The notes under the pieces: model-generated | The model's input: the letters and a program-made list of their open reading frames with translations, nothing else | Database searches by the model: none | What the model was told of the DNA's origin: nothing | In this document: positions 1 through 9,016 of the stretch, one piece after another | How positions within the stretch are numbered: the stretch's first letter is position 1 | How the letters are laid out: every line of letters starts with the position of its first letter | NCBI RefSeq assembly: GCF_004571065.1 | Contig: NZ_SPQN01000007.1 | Location: 1-64,000, forward strand | Origin: Geodermatophilus sp. DF01-2 | Lineage (GTDB): Bacteria; Actinomycetota; Actinomycetes; Mycobacteriales; Geodermatophilaceae | DNA: 64,000 bases | Direction: 5' to 3' | Made by a program: the position numbers and the translations under genes

Positions 1-294
1 GGCCTCGGCCTCGCGGGCCGCCGGGATGGCGGTGGGAGCCGCGCCGGCGGGCGCGCTCGCGGCGCCCTCGCTGCCCGCCTGGCGGGCGGAGATGGCGGCG
101 ACGAGGTCGCCCTTGCGCATCCGGCCGGTGCCGGAGATGCCGAGCTCGGCGGCCAGCCGCTGCAACTCGGGCAGCAGCATGCCGGAGAGCCCGCTGCCGC
201 GGCGACGGGTGCGGCCCGTCGTCCCAGAAGCGGCAGGTGCCTCGTCGGTGCTCGCGCCCTGTGGCGCGGTGACGAGGTCGGTGGTCTCGCTCAC
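1..294 (-). CDS. rho: Transcription termination factor Rho, N-terminal part (runs off the window)
   Basis: Only the first 98 codons lie in the window; the gene continues past base 1. Rho is the hexameric RNA helicase that ends untranslated transcripts. Residues about 35-65 (LSGMLLPELQRLAAELGI, then a basic RMRKGDLVAAI stretch) match the Rho_N helix-extended-loop-helix domain. An Ala-rich insert follows, as in the long acidic/basic linkers of actinobacterial Rho. The GTG at 294 is chosen because GGGAAGGA lies about 7 nt upstream and the protein then begins VSETTDLV. The gene is downstream of and co-oriented with the threonine genes, separated by a hairpin and about 250 nt, so it probably has its own promoter. 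Identity rests on the Rho_N domain and on gene order, because the helicase part is not visible. Confidence 0.85.
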   Translation of the reverse strand, partial: MSETTDLVTAPQGASTDEAPAASGTTGRTRRRGSGLSGMLLPELQRLAAELGISGTGRMRKGDLVAAISARQAGSEGAASAPAGAAPTAIPAAREAEA

Positions 295-481
295 GTACAG
301 GTCCTTCCCTGCGGAGACCTGCGCCTACCAGCGCAGGGGGTGACCCGGCCCCTCCCCCGCCCTGTCCTTGAGCGGACACGAGAGAAGAACGGGATCCAGT
401 GGGTGCGGAGCGGTTCCTGCGGCGACGGACATCAGATCGTCTGCAACGCCCCGCGCGAGGCTCGCCCGACTGGGCGGCTAC

Positions 482-508
482 GCCGTGAGCCTAGTGCCGG
501 CTCACGGC
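482..508 (-). terminator. Hairpin terminator after thrB
   Basis: GCCGTGAGCC and GGCTCACGGC form a perfect 10-bp stem around a 7-nt loop, 36 nt beyond the thrB stop and before rho. There is no clear T tract, as is common in G+C-rich actinobacteria. It probably ends the argS-thrB transcript and isolates rho. Confidence 0.6.
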
Positions 509-543
509 CACGACAACACTGGTGAGTACCGGTGTGTTCCTCG

Positions 544-1467
544 TTATCGAGACGATACCTCAGGCGGTCCCACCTGCGCGTCTGCCCCGATGGAATCCAC
601 CCCGAGGGGCAGCACGGTCCACCCCGGAGGGGTGAGATCGGTCACCCTGCGCACCTGCGCGGCTGCCGCCGAGTCGTCAGGCGAGCGGCGGGCGAGCACC
701 AGGAGGCTCGGCCCGGCGCCGGAGACCACGGCGGCGTGGCCCGCGGCGCGCAGCCGCACGAGCAGCTCCGCCGAGCCCGGCATCGCCGCCGCGCGCTGCC
801 GCTGGTGCAGCCGGTCCTCGGTGGCCTCGAGCAGCAGGCCGGGCGCGGAGGTCAGCGCGTGGACCAGCAGGGCCGAGCGGCCGGCGTTGAAGGCGGCATC
901 GGCGTGCGGCACGAGCTCGGGAAGCAACCCGCGGGCCACGTGCGTGGACAGCTCCGCGACCGGCACCAGCAGCACCGGCAGGACGTCGGGGTGCGCCTCG
1001 AGGCGGACCGCCCGAGCACCGCCGTCCTGCACCCACGACAGGGTCGCCCCGCCGAGCAGGCAGGCCGCGACGTTGTCGGGGTGGCCCTCCAGCTCGGTGA
1101 CCAGCCGGAGCACCGCCTCGTCGTCGCGGGCTTCGACGTCGGGGCACAGCTCCCACGCCCCGATGACGCCGGCGACGACCGCGGCGGCCGACGAACCCAT
1201 GCCCCTCCCCTGCGGGATGCCGTTCTCGGCGACCACCCGCAGCCCGGGCGGGTGCCAGCCGAGCTCGTCGCAGGCGGCGCGGAAGGCGCGGACGACGAGG
1301 TGCCGCTCGTCCGCGGGCAGGCTGCGCGCGCCTTCACCGGTCATCGCGACCTCCAGCCCGCTCGCGGCGGTGCTGAACTCGAGGACGTCGTAGCGCGCCA
1401 GCGCGAGGCCGGCGCCGTCGAACGCCGGACCGATGTTGGCGCTGGTCGCGGGGACGCGCACCCGCAC
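544..1467 (-). CDS. thrB: Homoserine kinase
   Basis: Phosphorylates L-homoserine with ATP, giving the substrate of threonine synthase, in the cytoplasm. This is a GHMP-kinase fold protein. The N-terminal VRVPATSANIGPAFDG strand and the phosphate-binding loop IPQGRGMGSSAAAV are both present, and the C-terminal GAGPSLLVLA motif is intact. The length of 307 aa from GTG 1467 fits the family. The start is uncertain: an in-frame GTG at 1593 overlaps the thrC stop by 4 nt (GTGA), like the upstream gene pairs, but would add 42 residues read through two copies of an intergenic repeat. Neither GTG has a strong ribosome site. I infer that the repeat was inserted at the gene junction and prefer the downstream start. 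This is the last gene of the lysA-hom-thrC-thrB set. Confidence 0.92.
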   Translation of the reverse strand: MRVRVPATSANIGPAFDGAGLALARYDVLEFSTAASGLEVAMTGEGARSLPADERHLVVRAFRAACDELGWHPPGLRVVAENGIPQGRGMGSSAAAVVAGVIGAWELCPDVEARDDEAVLRLVTELEGHPDNVAACLLGGATLSWVQDGGARAVRLEAHPDVLPVLLVPVAELSTHVARGLLPELVPHADAAFNAGRSALLVHALTSAPGLLLEATEDRLHQRQRAAAMPGSAELLVRLRAAGHAAVVSGAGPSLLVLARRSPDDSAAAAQVRRVTDLTPPGWTVLPLGVDSIGADAQVGPPEVSSR

Positions 1468-1527
1468 CGGCCCGGCCGCGTCCGGGGTCCCCGGCCTCGT
1501 CCCGGGTCCCGCCCCGAGCGTGCGAGG

Positions 1528-1577
1528 GGTGGGGAGGACGGGGTCCTTCTCCGAGCGGTGGGGAGGACGGGGTCCTT
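1528..1577. repeat. Two copies of the G+C-rich intergenic repeat between thrC and thrB
   Basis: The 21-mer GGTGGGGAGGACGGGGTCCTT, less its final T, recurs at 1528-1548 and 1557-1577, 29 bp apart. It is the reverse complement of the GGACCCCGTCCTCCCCACC family found at several other core gene ends in this window. Here it lies between the thrC stop and the conserved start of the ThrB fold. Confidence 0.85.
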
Positions 1578-1589
1578 CTGGTGGTCCTT

Positions 1590-2675
1590 TCACAGGCCCA
1601 GCTGCATGGCGGCGGCCGCCGCGTCGACCGGCACGGTCACCGGAGCCGGCGCGCCGGAGATGGCCCACTCCGGGTCCTTGAGGCCGTTGCCGGTCACCGT
1701 GCAGACGACCCGCTGCCCGCGCTCGAGCTGGCCGGCCTCGGCCATCTGCAGCAGTCCGGCGACCGACGCCGCCGACGCGGGTTCCACGAAGACCGCCTCG
1801 GTGCGGGCCAGCAGCCGGTAGGCGGCGAGGATGGCCCGGTCGGTGACGGCCTCGATCCGCCCGCCGGACTCGTCGCGGGCGGCCAGCGCCTTGGTCCAGG
1901 ACGCCGGGTTGCCGATCCGGATGGCGGTGGCGATCGTCTGCGGCTGCTCCACGACCTGCCCGGTGACGATCGGGGCGGCGCCCGCGGCCTGGAACCCCCA
2001 CATCCGCGGCGTCCGCGAGGCCGTGCCGTCGGCGGCGTACTCCCGGTAGCCCTGCCAGTAGGCGGTGATGTTGCCGGCGTTGCCGACCGGCAGGCAGTGG
2101 ATGTCCGGCGCGTCACCGAGGACGTCGACGATCTCGAAGGATGCGGTCTTCTGCCCCTCGATCCGGTACTGGTTCACGCTGTTGACGAGGCTGACCGGGT
2201 AGTCGATCGCCAGTTTGCTGGCCAGCGCCAGGCAGTCGTCGAAGTTGCCGTCGACCTGCAGCAGCTTGGCGCCGTGCACCAGCGCCTGGGCGAGCTTGCC
2301 GAGCGCGATCTTGCCCTGCGGGACGAGGACGGCGCAGACCAGCCCGGCGCGCGCGGCGTACGCGGCGGCGCTGGCGCTGGTGTTGCCGGTGGAGGCGCAG
2401 ATGACGGCCTGGGCGCCCTCCTCGCGGGCCTTGGTGATGGCCATCGTCATCCCGCGGTCCTTGAAGGAGCCGGTCGGGTTGGCGCCCTCGACCTTGAGGT
2501 ACACCTCGCAGCCGGTGCGCCGGGAGAGCTCGGCCGCCGGCACCAGTGGGGTCGCGCCCTCCTGCAGGGTGACCACCGGGGTGCTGTCACTGACCGGGAG
2601 GCGCGAGCGGTAGGCCTCGATGAGGCCCGGCCACAGCGGGGAGACGGTCCCCCGGACGGGCAGCTGCGTCGTCAT
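1590..2675 (-). CDS. thrC: Threonine synthase
   Basis: PLP enzyme converting O-phosphohomoserine to threonine. It has 361 aa, matching the short (about 350-360 aa) actinobacterial class. The PLP lysine is K72 in GSFKDRGM; the Gly-rich phosphate cup is in the [17 protein letters not shown] region and the [16 protein letters not shown] motif binds the substrate. The ATG at 2675 overlaps the hom stop by 4 nt (ATGA), giving translational coupling. It sits between hom and thrB, the normal threonine operon order. Confidence 0.96.
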   Translation of the reverse strand: MTTQLPVRGTVSPLWPGLIEAYRSRLPVSDSTPVVTLQEGATPLVPAAELSRRTGCEVYLKVEGANPTGSFKDRGMTMAITKAREEGAQAVICASTGNTSASAAAYAARAGLVCAVLVPQGKIALGKLAQALVHGAKLLQVDGNFDDCLALASKLAIDYPVSLVNSVNQYRIEGQKTASFEIVDVLGDAPDIHCLPVGNAGNITAYWQGYREYAADGTASRTPRMWGFQAAGAAPIVTGQVVEQPQTIATAIRIGNPASWTKALAARDESGGRIEAVTDRAILAAYRLLARTEAVFVEPASAASVAGLLQMAEAGQLERGQRVVCTVTGNGLKDPEWAISGAPAPVTVPVDAAAAAMQLGL

Positions 2676-3994
2676 GACAGTCCCTCCACACGCAGGATGC
2701 TGGTGACGCCGCGGACGGCGGGCATCTCCCGGAGTGCGGCCACCGTCGCCGACAGTGCGGCGTCCGGGGCGCTGTGGGTCACGATGACCAGGGTCGCGGC
2801 GTCCCCGTGCCCGTCCTGGCGGACGGTCGCGATGCTGACCCCGTGCCGGGCGAACTCCTGCGCCACCGTCGCGAGCACGCCCGGCTTGTCGGCCACGTCG
2901 AGGCTGACGTGGTACCGGGTCGGGGTCTCGGCGATCGGCCGCGCGGGCAGGCCCGCGTAGGTGGTGACGCCGGGACCGGCGGTGCCGGCGACCCGGTTGC
3001 GTGCGACGGCGACCAGGTCGCCGAGAACGGCGCTGGCGGTCGGCTCGCCCCCGGCACCCTGGCCGTAGAACATCAGCTGGCCGGCGGCCTCGGCCTCGAC
3101 GAAGACGGCGTTGAACGCCCCGCCGACGGCGGCCAGCGGGTGCGCCGTCGGGATCATCGCCGGGTGCACGCGGACGGCGACCGAGTCGCCGTCACCATCG
3201 CCGTCGCCGGCAGCGCCGTCTCCCACCCGCCCGACCCGCTCGCAGATCGCCAGCAGCTTGACCGTGCAGTCGATCTCCGCCGCGCGTGCGACGTCGGTCG
3301 AGGTGACCGCGGAGATGCCCTCGCGGTACACGTCCGACGCGGTCACCGACGTGTGGAAGGCCAGCGAGGCGAGGATCGCCGCCTTGGCCGCGGCGTCGAA
3401 GCCGTCGACGTCGGCGGTCGGGTCGGCCTCGGCGTAGCCGAGTTCGGTCGCCTCGGCCAGGGCCTCGGTGAAGCCGTGCCCGGTCTCGGCCATGCGGGAG
3501 AGGATGTAGTTCGTGGTCCCGTTGACGATGCCGACCACGCGGCGCAACTGGTCGCCGGCGAGCGACTCGCGCAGCGGGCGCAGCAGCGGGATGGCCCCGG
3601 CGACGGCGGCCTCGTAGTAGAGGTCCACGCCGGCCTTGGCCGCGGCCGCGTGCAGCTCGCCGCCGTCGTCGGCCAGCAGCGCCTTGTTCGCACTGACCAC
3701 CGACTTGCCCGCCTCGAAGGCGGCCAGCATCAGCGAGCGCACCGGCTCGATGCCGCCGATGACCTCGACGACGAGGTCGACGTCGGGCCGGGTCACCAGC
3801 CCGTGCGCGTCGGTGGTCAGCAGGTGCGCCGGCACGTCGGGGTGCCGGTCGGGACGGCGGACCGCGACACCGGCCACCTCGACCGGCCGGCCGATGCGAG
3901 CGGTGAGGTCGGCGGCCTGCTCGTCGAGCAGCCGCAGCACCGCGGTCCCGACGGTGCCGCAGCCGAGCAGCGCGACCTTCAGCGGCCGGGTCAC
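2672..3994 (-). CDS. hom: Homoserine dehydrogenase
   Basis: Reduces aspartate semialdehyde to homoserine with NAD(P)H, the branch point to threonine and methionine. The 440-aa protein has an N-terminal Rossmann motif [15 protein letters not shown], the central catalytic domain ([31 protein letters not shown]) and a C-terminal ACT domain ([16 protein letters not shown]) that normally mediates threonine feedback inhibition. The GTG at 3994 overlaps the lysA stop (GTGA), and its own stop overlaps the thrC start. An Asp/Gly-rich insert (about residues 270-282) looks like a linker expansion. Confidence 0.96.
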   Translation of the reverse strand: MTRPLKVALLGCGTVGTAVLRLLDEQAADLTARIGRPVEVAGVAVRRPDRHPDVPAHLLTTDAHGLVTRPDVDLVVEVIGGIEPVRSLMLAAFEAGKSVVSANKALLADDGGELHAAAAKAGVDLYYEAAVAGAIPLLRPLRESLAGDQLRRVVGIVNGTTNYILSRMAETGHGFTEALAEATELGYAEADPTADVDGFDAAAKAAILASLAFHTSVTASDVYREGISAVTSTDVARAAEIDCTVKLLAICERVGRVGDGAAGDGDGDGDSVAVRVHPAMIPTAHPLAAVGGAFNAVFVEAEAAGQLMFYGQGAGGEPTASAVLGDLVAVARNRVAGTAGPGVTTYAGLPARPIAETPTRYHVSLDVADKPGVLATVAQEFARHGVSIATVRQDGHGDAATLVIVTHSAPDAALSATVAALREMPAVRGVTSILRVEGLS

Positions 3995-5517
3995 GACCGC
4001 ACCTCCGCCCCGACCGGCACACCGGTCGACCGGGCACCCGCAGGGTGTTCCGGGGCGGGCTGATCGATCGCCGGCGAGGGCGCGGGCACGTCGCAGAGGA
4101 CGGCGTCGAGAGCGAACACGTCGGACAGTGTCTGACGGCGGACGATCTCGGTGGCCACGCCGTCCCGCACGGCGACCACCGGCGGCTTGAGCAGGTAGTT
4201 GTAGTTGCTCGCCATCGACCAGCAGTAGGCGCCGGTCGCGGCGAGGGCGAGCAGGTCGCCGGGCTGCACGTCCGACGGCAGCCACAGGTCGCGGACCAGG
4301 ACGTCGCCGCTCTCGCAGTGCTTGCCGACGACGCGGCACAGCGCCGGTGGTGCGTCGGAGACCCGGTCGGCCAGCACGCAGGTGTAGGAGGCGTCGTAGA
4401 GCGCGGTGCGGATGTTGTCGCTCATCCCGCCGTCGACCGAGACGTAGTTGCGCACCAGCGGCGTGCCGGGCGCGCCGCTGGCGCCCAGCTGCACCGGCTT
4501 GACGGTGCCGACCTCGTAGAGGGTGACCGTGCCGGGGCCGGCGATCGCCCGGCCGGGCTCGACGGCCAGCCGCGGCACCGGCAGCCCCAGCTCGGCGCAC
4601 TCGCGGGCCACGACCGCGCGCAGCCTCACCGCCAGGTCGGCCGGGCTGACCGGGTCGTCGTCGGGCAGGTAGGCGATGCCAAAGCCGCCACCGAGGTTGA
4701 GCTCGGGCAGCACCTCTCCCGTCGCATCGCGCACCTCGCCGAGCAGGGCCACGACGCGGTGCGCGGCCGCCTCGAACCCGGCGGTGTCGAAGATCTGGGA
4801 GCCGATGTGGCTGTGCAGGCCGGTCAGCCGCAGCGCGGGCTCGGCGACGACCCGGCGGGCGGCGGCCAGCGCATCGCCGGTGGCCAGTGAGAACCCGAAC
4901 TTCTGGTCCTCGTGGGCGGTGGCGATGAACTCGTGGGTGTGCGCCTCGATACCGACCGTCGTGCGGACGAGCACCGGCACCGGCGCGCCGCCGGCGGCGA
5001 CGCGGGCGGCGGCCAGCGGGACCAGCCGGTCGATCTCGTCGAACGAGTCAAGGACGACGTGGCCGATGCCGGCCTCGACGGCCAGCCGCAGCTCCACGAC
5101 CGACTTGTTGTTGCCGTGCAGCGCGATCCGCCCGGCCGGGAATCCGGCGGCCAGGGCCAGGGCCAGCTCGTTGCCCGAGCAGGCGTCCAGGTGCAGGCCG
5201 TCCTCGGCGATCCAGCGGGCCACCTGGCCGCAGAGGAACGCCTTGGAGGCGTAGTGGACGTCGGCACCCGCGAAGGCGACGGCGAAGTCGGCGGCCCGAG
5301 CGCGGAAGTCGGCCTCGTCCAGGACGAACAGCGGGGTCCCGTGCTCGCGGGCCAGCTCGGTGACCGGCCGGCCGGCCAGGTGCAGCTCGCCGTCCAGACG
5401 CGTCGCCGACCGCGGCCAGACGTGCGGGTCGAGGGCACCGAGGTCGGCCGGCGGCGCACCGGCCGCCGGCGGCGGCGTGATGCTCGAGTGCAGCGGCCCG
5501 GCCGGGTGCGCCCTCAC
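3991..5517 (-). CDS. lysA: Diaminopimelate decarboxylase
   Basis: Last step of lysine synthesis: decarboxylates meso-diaminopimelate with PLP. It is a fold-III PLP enzyme of 508 aa, slightly longer than usual because of a Pro/Ala-rich N-terminal tail. PLP lysine K92 lies in [13 protein letters not shown]. The [10 protein letters not shown] loop, the GGGFGIAY phosphate-binding stretch and the KHCESGDVL active-site cysteine motif are all visible. The GTG at 5517 overlaps the argS stop (ATGTGA) and has GGAG 5 nt upstream. The lysA-hom junction is a 4-nt overlap, so lysine and threonine branch genes are co-translated from one message. Confidence 0.95.
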   Translation of the reverse strand: MRAHPAGPLHSSITPPPAAGAPPADLGALDPHVWPRSATRLDGELHLAGRPVTELAREHGTPLFVLDEADFRARAADFAVAFAGADVHYASKAFLCGQVARWIAEDGLHLDACSGNELALALAAGFPAGRIALHGNNKSVVELRLAVEAGIGHVVLDSFDEIDRLVPLAAARVAAGGAPVPVLVRTTVGIEAHTHEFIATAHEDQKFGFSLATGDALAAARRVVAEPALRLTGLHSHIGSQIFDTAGFEAAAHRVVALLGEVRDATGEVLPELNLGGGFGIAYLPDDDPVSPADLAVRLRAVVARECAELGLPVPRLAVEPGRAIAGPGTVTLYEVGTVKPVQLGASGAPGTPLVRNYVSVDGGMSDNIRTALYDASYTCVLADRVSDAPPALCRVVGKHCESGDVLVRDLWLPSDVQPGDLLALAATGAYCWSMASNYNYLLKPPVVAVRDGVATEIVRRQTLSDVFALDAVLCDVPAPSPAIDQPAPEHPAGARSTGVPVGAEVRS

Positions 5518-7187
5518 ATCCGCTCCGGAGCGCTCACGCCGAGCACGCCGAGGCCGTTGTGCAGCACCACGGCGGTCGCCGCGCACAGCCACAGCCGGGC
5601 GACGTTCAGGGCGGTCGCCTCCTCGTCGCCGCGCGGCAGCACCCGGCAGGTGTCGTAGAACCGGTGGTAGGTGCCGGCCAGCTCCTCGAGGTAGCGGGCC
5701 ACCCGGTGCGGGGCGCGCAGCTCCGCGGCCGACGTCAGGACCCGCGGGAACTCGCCGATCGCGCGCAGCAGCACGTTCTCCCGCTCGTGGGTGAGCCGTG
5801 CTGGGTCGACGTCCCCCGGGGTGGGCGGGTCGAGGCTCGTGGCCACGCCCAGGTCGGCGGCGTTGCGCAGCACCGAGGAGATCCGGGCGTGCGCGTACTG
5901 GACGTAGAACACCGGGTTGTCGTTGGTCCGCCGGCTCCACAGGTCGAGGTCGAGGTCGATCTGCTGGTCGACCGAGGCCCGGGCGAGGGCGTACCGCGCC
6001 GCGTCGGCGCCGACGGCCTCCATGAGGTCCTCGAGCAGCACGACGGTGCCGGCCCGCTTGCTCATCCGCACCGGGCCTCCGTCGCGCACCAGGTTGACCA
6101 GCTGGCCGAGCAGGATCTCCAGGTTGGCCTCGGGGTCGTCGCCGACCGCCGCCACCAGCGCCCGGTACCGGCCGACGTAGCCGGCGTGGTCGGCGCCGAG
6201 CATGATCACGACCTTGTCGAAGCCGCGGTTGCGCTTGTCCAGGTAGTAGGCGCAGTCGGCGGCGAAGTAGGTCGGCTCGCCGTCGCTCTTGACCAGCGGC
6301 CGGTCCTTGTCGTCGCCGAAGTCCGTCGTCCGCAGCCAGACGGCGCCGTCGGCCTCGTACACGTGGCCGTTCTCGCGCAGCCGCGCAATCGCCTTCTCCA
6401 GCGCCCCGGTCTCGTGCAGCGTGCGCTCGCTGAAGTAGACGTCGAACTCGACGCCGAAGGCCGCGAGGGTCCGCTTGATCTCGGCGAACATCAGCTCGAC
6501 GCCGCGCTCGCGGAACCGCTCCTGCTGTTGCTCCTCGGGCAGGTCCAGGACGCCGGGCTCGGCGGCCACGACCTGACCGGCGATCTCCCCGATGTAGGCG
6601 CCGGCGTAGCCGTCGTCGGGGACCGGACGGCCGCCGGCCGCGGCCATCAGGCTGCGGGCGAACCGGTCGATCTGCGCGCCGGCGTCGTTGAAGTAGTACT
6701 CCCGGGTGACGGAAGCGCCGCTGGCCTCGAGGAGACGGCCGAGGGCGTCGCCGACGGCGGCCCACCGGGTCCCGCCGATGTGCACCGGGCCGGTCGGGTT
6801 GGCGGAGACGAACTCGAGGTTGAGCCGCTGCCCGGCGAGGGTGTCGGTGCGCCCGTAGGCCGGGCCGGCGGTGACCGTGTCGACCGCGATCCGGCCGAGT
6901 GCGCCCTGGGCGAGGGTGATGTTGAGGAAGCCGGGCCCGGCGACGTCGACCGACGCGATGCCGGGGTGCGCGCGCAGTTCGTCGGCGAGCACCTCCGCGA
7001 CCGCGCGCGGCGGCTGCCCGGCGGGCTTGGCCAGGCGCAGCGCGACGTTCGTGGCGTAGTCCCCGTGCTCAAGGTTCTTCGGGCGCTCGACGACGACGTC
7101 GTCGGGGACCGGCACGGCCAGCACGCCGCGCTCGACGGCGGCGGCCACGGCGGTCCGGACGACGTCGCGCAGCTGCTCGGGTGTCAC
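5514..7187 (-). CDS. argS: Arginyl-tRNA synthetase
   Basis: Charges tRNA-Arg; cytoplasmic class I synthetase of 557 aa. The HIGH-type motif is seen as [13 protein letters not shown], and the KMSKS-type motif as [14 protein letters not shown]. The N-terminal Add-1 domain and C-terminal all-helical DALR anticodon domain (ending SAPERM) are present. The GTG at 7187 gives the normal N-terminus ([10 protein letters not shown]). It heads the minus-strand argS-lysA-hom-thrC-thrB run, an arrangement well known in actinobacteria. By coincidence, the tRNA-Arg gene that hosts the island lies 1.7 kb away. Confidence 0.97.
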   Translation of the reverse strand: MTPEQLRDVVRTAVAAAVERGVLAVPVPDDVVVERPKNLEHGDYATNVALRLAKPAGQPPRAVAEVLADELRAHPGIASVDVAGPGFLNITLAQGALGRIAVDTVTAGPAYGRTDTLAGQRLNLEFVSANPTGPVHIGGTRWAAVGDALGRLLEASGASVTREYYFNDAGAQIDRFARSLMAAAGGRPVPDDGYAGAYIGEIAGQVVAAEPGVLDLPEEQQQERFRERGVELMFAEIKRTLAAFGVEFDVYFSERTLHETGALEKAIARLRENGHVYEADGAVWLRTTDFGDDKDRPLVKSDGEPTYFAADCAYYLDKRNRGFDKVVIMLGADHAGYVGRYRALVAAVGDDPEANLEILLGQLVNLVRDGGPVRMSKRAGTVVLLEDLMEAVGADAARYALARASVDQQIDLDLDLWSRRTNDNPVFYVQYAHARISSVLRNAADLGVATSLDPPTPGDVDPARLTHERENVLLRAIGEFPRVLTSAAELRAPHRVARYLEELAGTYHRFYDTCRVLPRGDEEATALNVARLWLCAATAVVLHNGLGVLGVSAPERM

Positions 7188-7410
7188 CGCACGAGCGTAC
7201 TGACGCCGACTCCTCCTCCGGTGCGGGCTTCCCCACTTCCAGCGGCGCCCCGGCTCGCGCTCCCAGAGTCCGTCCAGCTTGCGGACCTAGACTCGGAGAC
7301 CGGACGGCCGCGCGGGAATCGCCGCGCGCCCCGGCCGGTCCCGCACGCACGCGGCCGGCCAGGACGAGCACGGACACCGAGCACCCAGGAACGAGCACCG
7401 AGGAGAGGCC

Positions 7411-8181
7411 GTGGCCAAGGACCGCAAGCCCGAGGACGGCCGCGCACGTGGCGGGGCCAGCCGGCCGGGTGCGTCCGGCGGCAGGGGCGGCCGCACCCGC
7501 CCGCCGGTGGCGAACGTGGTCGCCCAGCAGCGGCCGTGGGGTCTGATCGCCGCCGCGGTCGTCGTGGTGCTGTTCGCCGCCGCAGTCATCACCTACGCGG
7601 TGGTCCAGGTCAACGAGGCCGAGGCCGGTCGGGTCGACTCGGTGGAGGAGATCGGCGGCGTCCAGGTCTTCGAGTACGCCGCCGGGCAGGACCACGTCAC
7701 CACGCCGGTGGAGTACGAGCAGTCCCCACCGGTGGGCGGGCCGCACGACGGCGAGTGGGCCGACTGCACCGGCACCGTCTACGAGGTCCCGATCCGGCAG
7801 GAGAACGCCGTCCACAGCCTCGAGCACGGCGCGGTCTGGATCACCTACGACCCCGAGGCGGTCTCCGAGGACGGCGTGGCCACGCTGGCCGACGTCGCGA
7901 ACGAGTCCGGCCGGATGCTCTCCCCGAACCCCGGGCAGGACTCTCCCATCAGCCTGCAGTCGTGGAACCACCAGTTGAAGGTGGACTCCGCCGACGACCC
8001 GCGGATCGTGCAGTTCGCCGACTTCCTGACCTACAACCAGGAGTTCTTCCCGGAGCCCGGCGCCAGTTGCGAGAACCCGCAGTTCATCAGCGACCCGCTC
8101 ACCGTGGACGACGGCAGCCGCGCCGCCACGGCCGACGTCCCGACCATGCCGGACGCCGACGCCGGGACCGGGGCGCCGTGA
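7411..8181 (+). CDS. DUF3105 membrane-anchored protein
   Basis: 256 aa. A basic, Gly/Arg-rich cytoplasmic tail (1-48) precedes one membrane span (about 49-71, GLIAAAVVVVLFAAAVI). The extracytoplasmic domain has the DUF3105 signatures HVTTPVEYEQSPPVGGPH, DCTGTVYE and NAVHSLEHGAVWITYDP, with several conserved His and Cys. The function of DUF3105 is not known. The start is the GTG at 7411, after GGAGAGGCC. It overlaps the following DUF305 gene by 4 nt (GTGA), so the two are co-translated. This pairing with a metal/redox-associated DUF305 protein suggests a shared envelope role, but that is inference. Confidence 0.85.
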   Translation: MAKDRKPEDGRARGGASRPGASGGRGGRTRPPVANVVAQQRPWGLIAAAVVVVLFAAAVITYAVVQVNEAEAGRVDSVEEIGGVQVFEYAAGQDHVTTPVEYEQSPPVGGPHDGEWADCTGTVYEVPIRQENAVHSLEHGAVWITYDPEAVSEDGVATLADVANESGRMLSPNPGQDSPISLQSWNHQLKVDSADDPRIVQFADFLTYNQEFFPEPGASCENPQFISDPLTVDDGSRAATADVPTMPDADAGTGAP

Positions 8182-8849
8182 CGCCCGCCGGCCCTCCCTC
8201 CTCCGCCCGCAGCCCCCTGCGGGTGGTCCTGCTGGCGGTCATCGCCGTCGGGCTGGTCCTGCTCGGCGGCGGCGCCGCGGTGGCCCTCGGCATCGGGCGC
8301 GGAGAACCGGCGCCGACCGCGGAGTCGGTGGCCGCCGGGTTCGCCCGCGACATGTCCCAGCATCACCTGCAGGGCGTGGAGATGGCCAACCTCGTGCCCG
8401 AGCGCAGCACCGACCCGGAGGTGCGCCAGCTGGCGTTCGACATCGCCGAGACCCAGAACAACCAGGTCGGCCGCCTGCAGGGCTGGCTGGCACTGTGGGG
8501 CCTCCCCCCGACCGGCGGGCAGACCATGGCCTGGATGGGCGCCGATGCCGGGCACGGGGGGCACGACATGGCCGCGACGGCGGACGGGCTGATGCCGGGG
8601 ATGGCCACCGAGGAGGAGCTGGCCGAGCTGCGCGGCCTCTCGGGCACCGAGTTCGACGTCCAGTTCCTGCGGCTGATGATCCGCCACCACCAGGGCGGCC
8701 GGGAGATGGCCGAGTACACCGCCGAGCACGCGGCCGTGCCGGCCGTCGCGAACCTGGCCGGGACGATCGCCGAGACCCAGACCGCCGAGACCACGACGAT
8801 GACGCGGATGCTGGCCGCCCGCGGCGGCACGCCCCTGCCGGCCCCCTGA
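8178..8849 (+). CDS. DUF305 family exported protein
   Basis: 223 aa with an N-terminal hydrophobic anchor (VVLLAVIAVGLVLLGGGAAVA) and an extracytoplasmic four-helix DUF305 domain. The typical paired motifs MSQHHLQGVEMANL and MIRHHQGGREMAEYTAEHA are present, and the middle is Met/His-rich (AWMGADAGHGGHDM). DUF305 proteins are often near copper or other metal handling genes, and His/Met richness fits metal binding, but no substrate is shown here. The GTG at 8178 overlaps the DUF3105 stop. Confidence 0.86.
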   Translation: MTPAGPPSSARSPLRVVLLAVIAVGLVLLGGGAAVALGIGRGEPAPTAESVAAGFARDMSQHHLQGVEMANLVPERSTDPEVRQLAFDIAETQNNQVGRLQGWLALWGLPPTGGQTMAWMGADAGHGGHDMAATADGLMPGMATEEELAELRGLSGTEFDVQFLRLMIRHHQGGREMAEYTAEHAAVPAVANLAGTIAETQTAETTTMTRMLAARGGTPLPAP

Positions 8850-8907
8850 GAGCCGTCGTCCGGGCCGCGCGGCGGGGCTGGTAGGTTCGTCCACGCCCCA
8901 TCGCAGA

Positions 8908-8982
8908 GCCCCCGTAGCTCAGGGGATAGAGCACCGCCCTCCGGAGGCGGGTGCGCAGGTTCGAATCCTGCCGGGGGCACCA
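8908..8982 (+). tRNA. tRNA-Arg (anticodon CCG)
   Basis: Cloverleaf read directly: acceptor GCCCCCG pairs with CGGGGGC, discriminator A at 8979 and encoded CCA at 8980-8982. The D arm is GCTC/GAGC. The anticodon stem is CCGCC/GGCGG with loop CTCCGGA, giving anticodon CCG, which reads CGG. The T arm contains GGTTCGAATCC. The 3' part (8935-8982) is part of the 48-bp repeat created by island integration, so the tRNA is intact but its last two thirds were supplied by the element. Confidence 0.97.
8935..8982 (+). repeat. attL: 48-bp direct repeat within tRNA-Arg
   Basis: Bases 8935-8982, from the anticodon stem through CCA, are identical to 32340-32387. Identity stops at both sides (C versus T before, C versus G after). 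Integration into the anticodon-to-CCA half of a tRNA is typical of tyrosine integrases. The adjacent integrase gene confirms this as the left attachment site. Confidence 0.93.
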
Positions 8983-9016
8983 CAAGAAGCCGCTGGTCAG
9001 TCGGCCGTTGGGGTGA

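Noticed and set aside
5559-8177. Long plus-strand frame over argS leading into the DUF305 gene
   Set aside because: The frame covers argS and DUF3105 in wrong frames; only its last 224 codons are a real gene.
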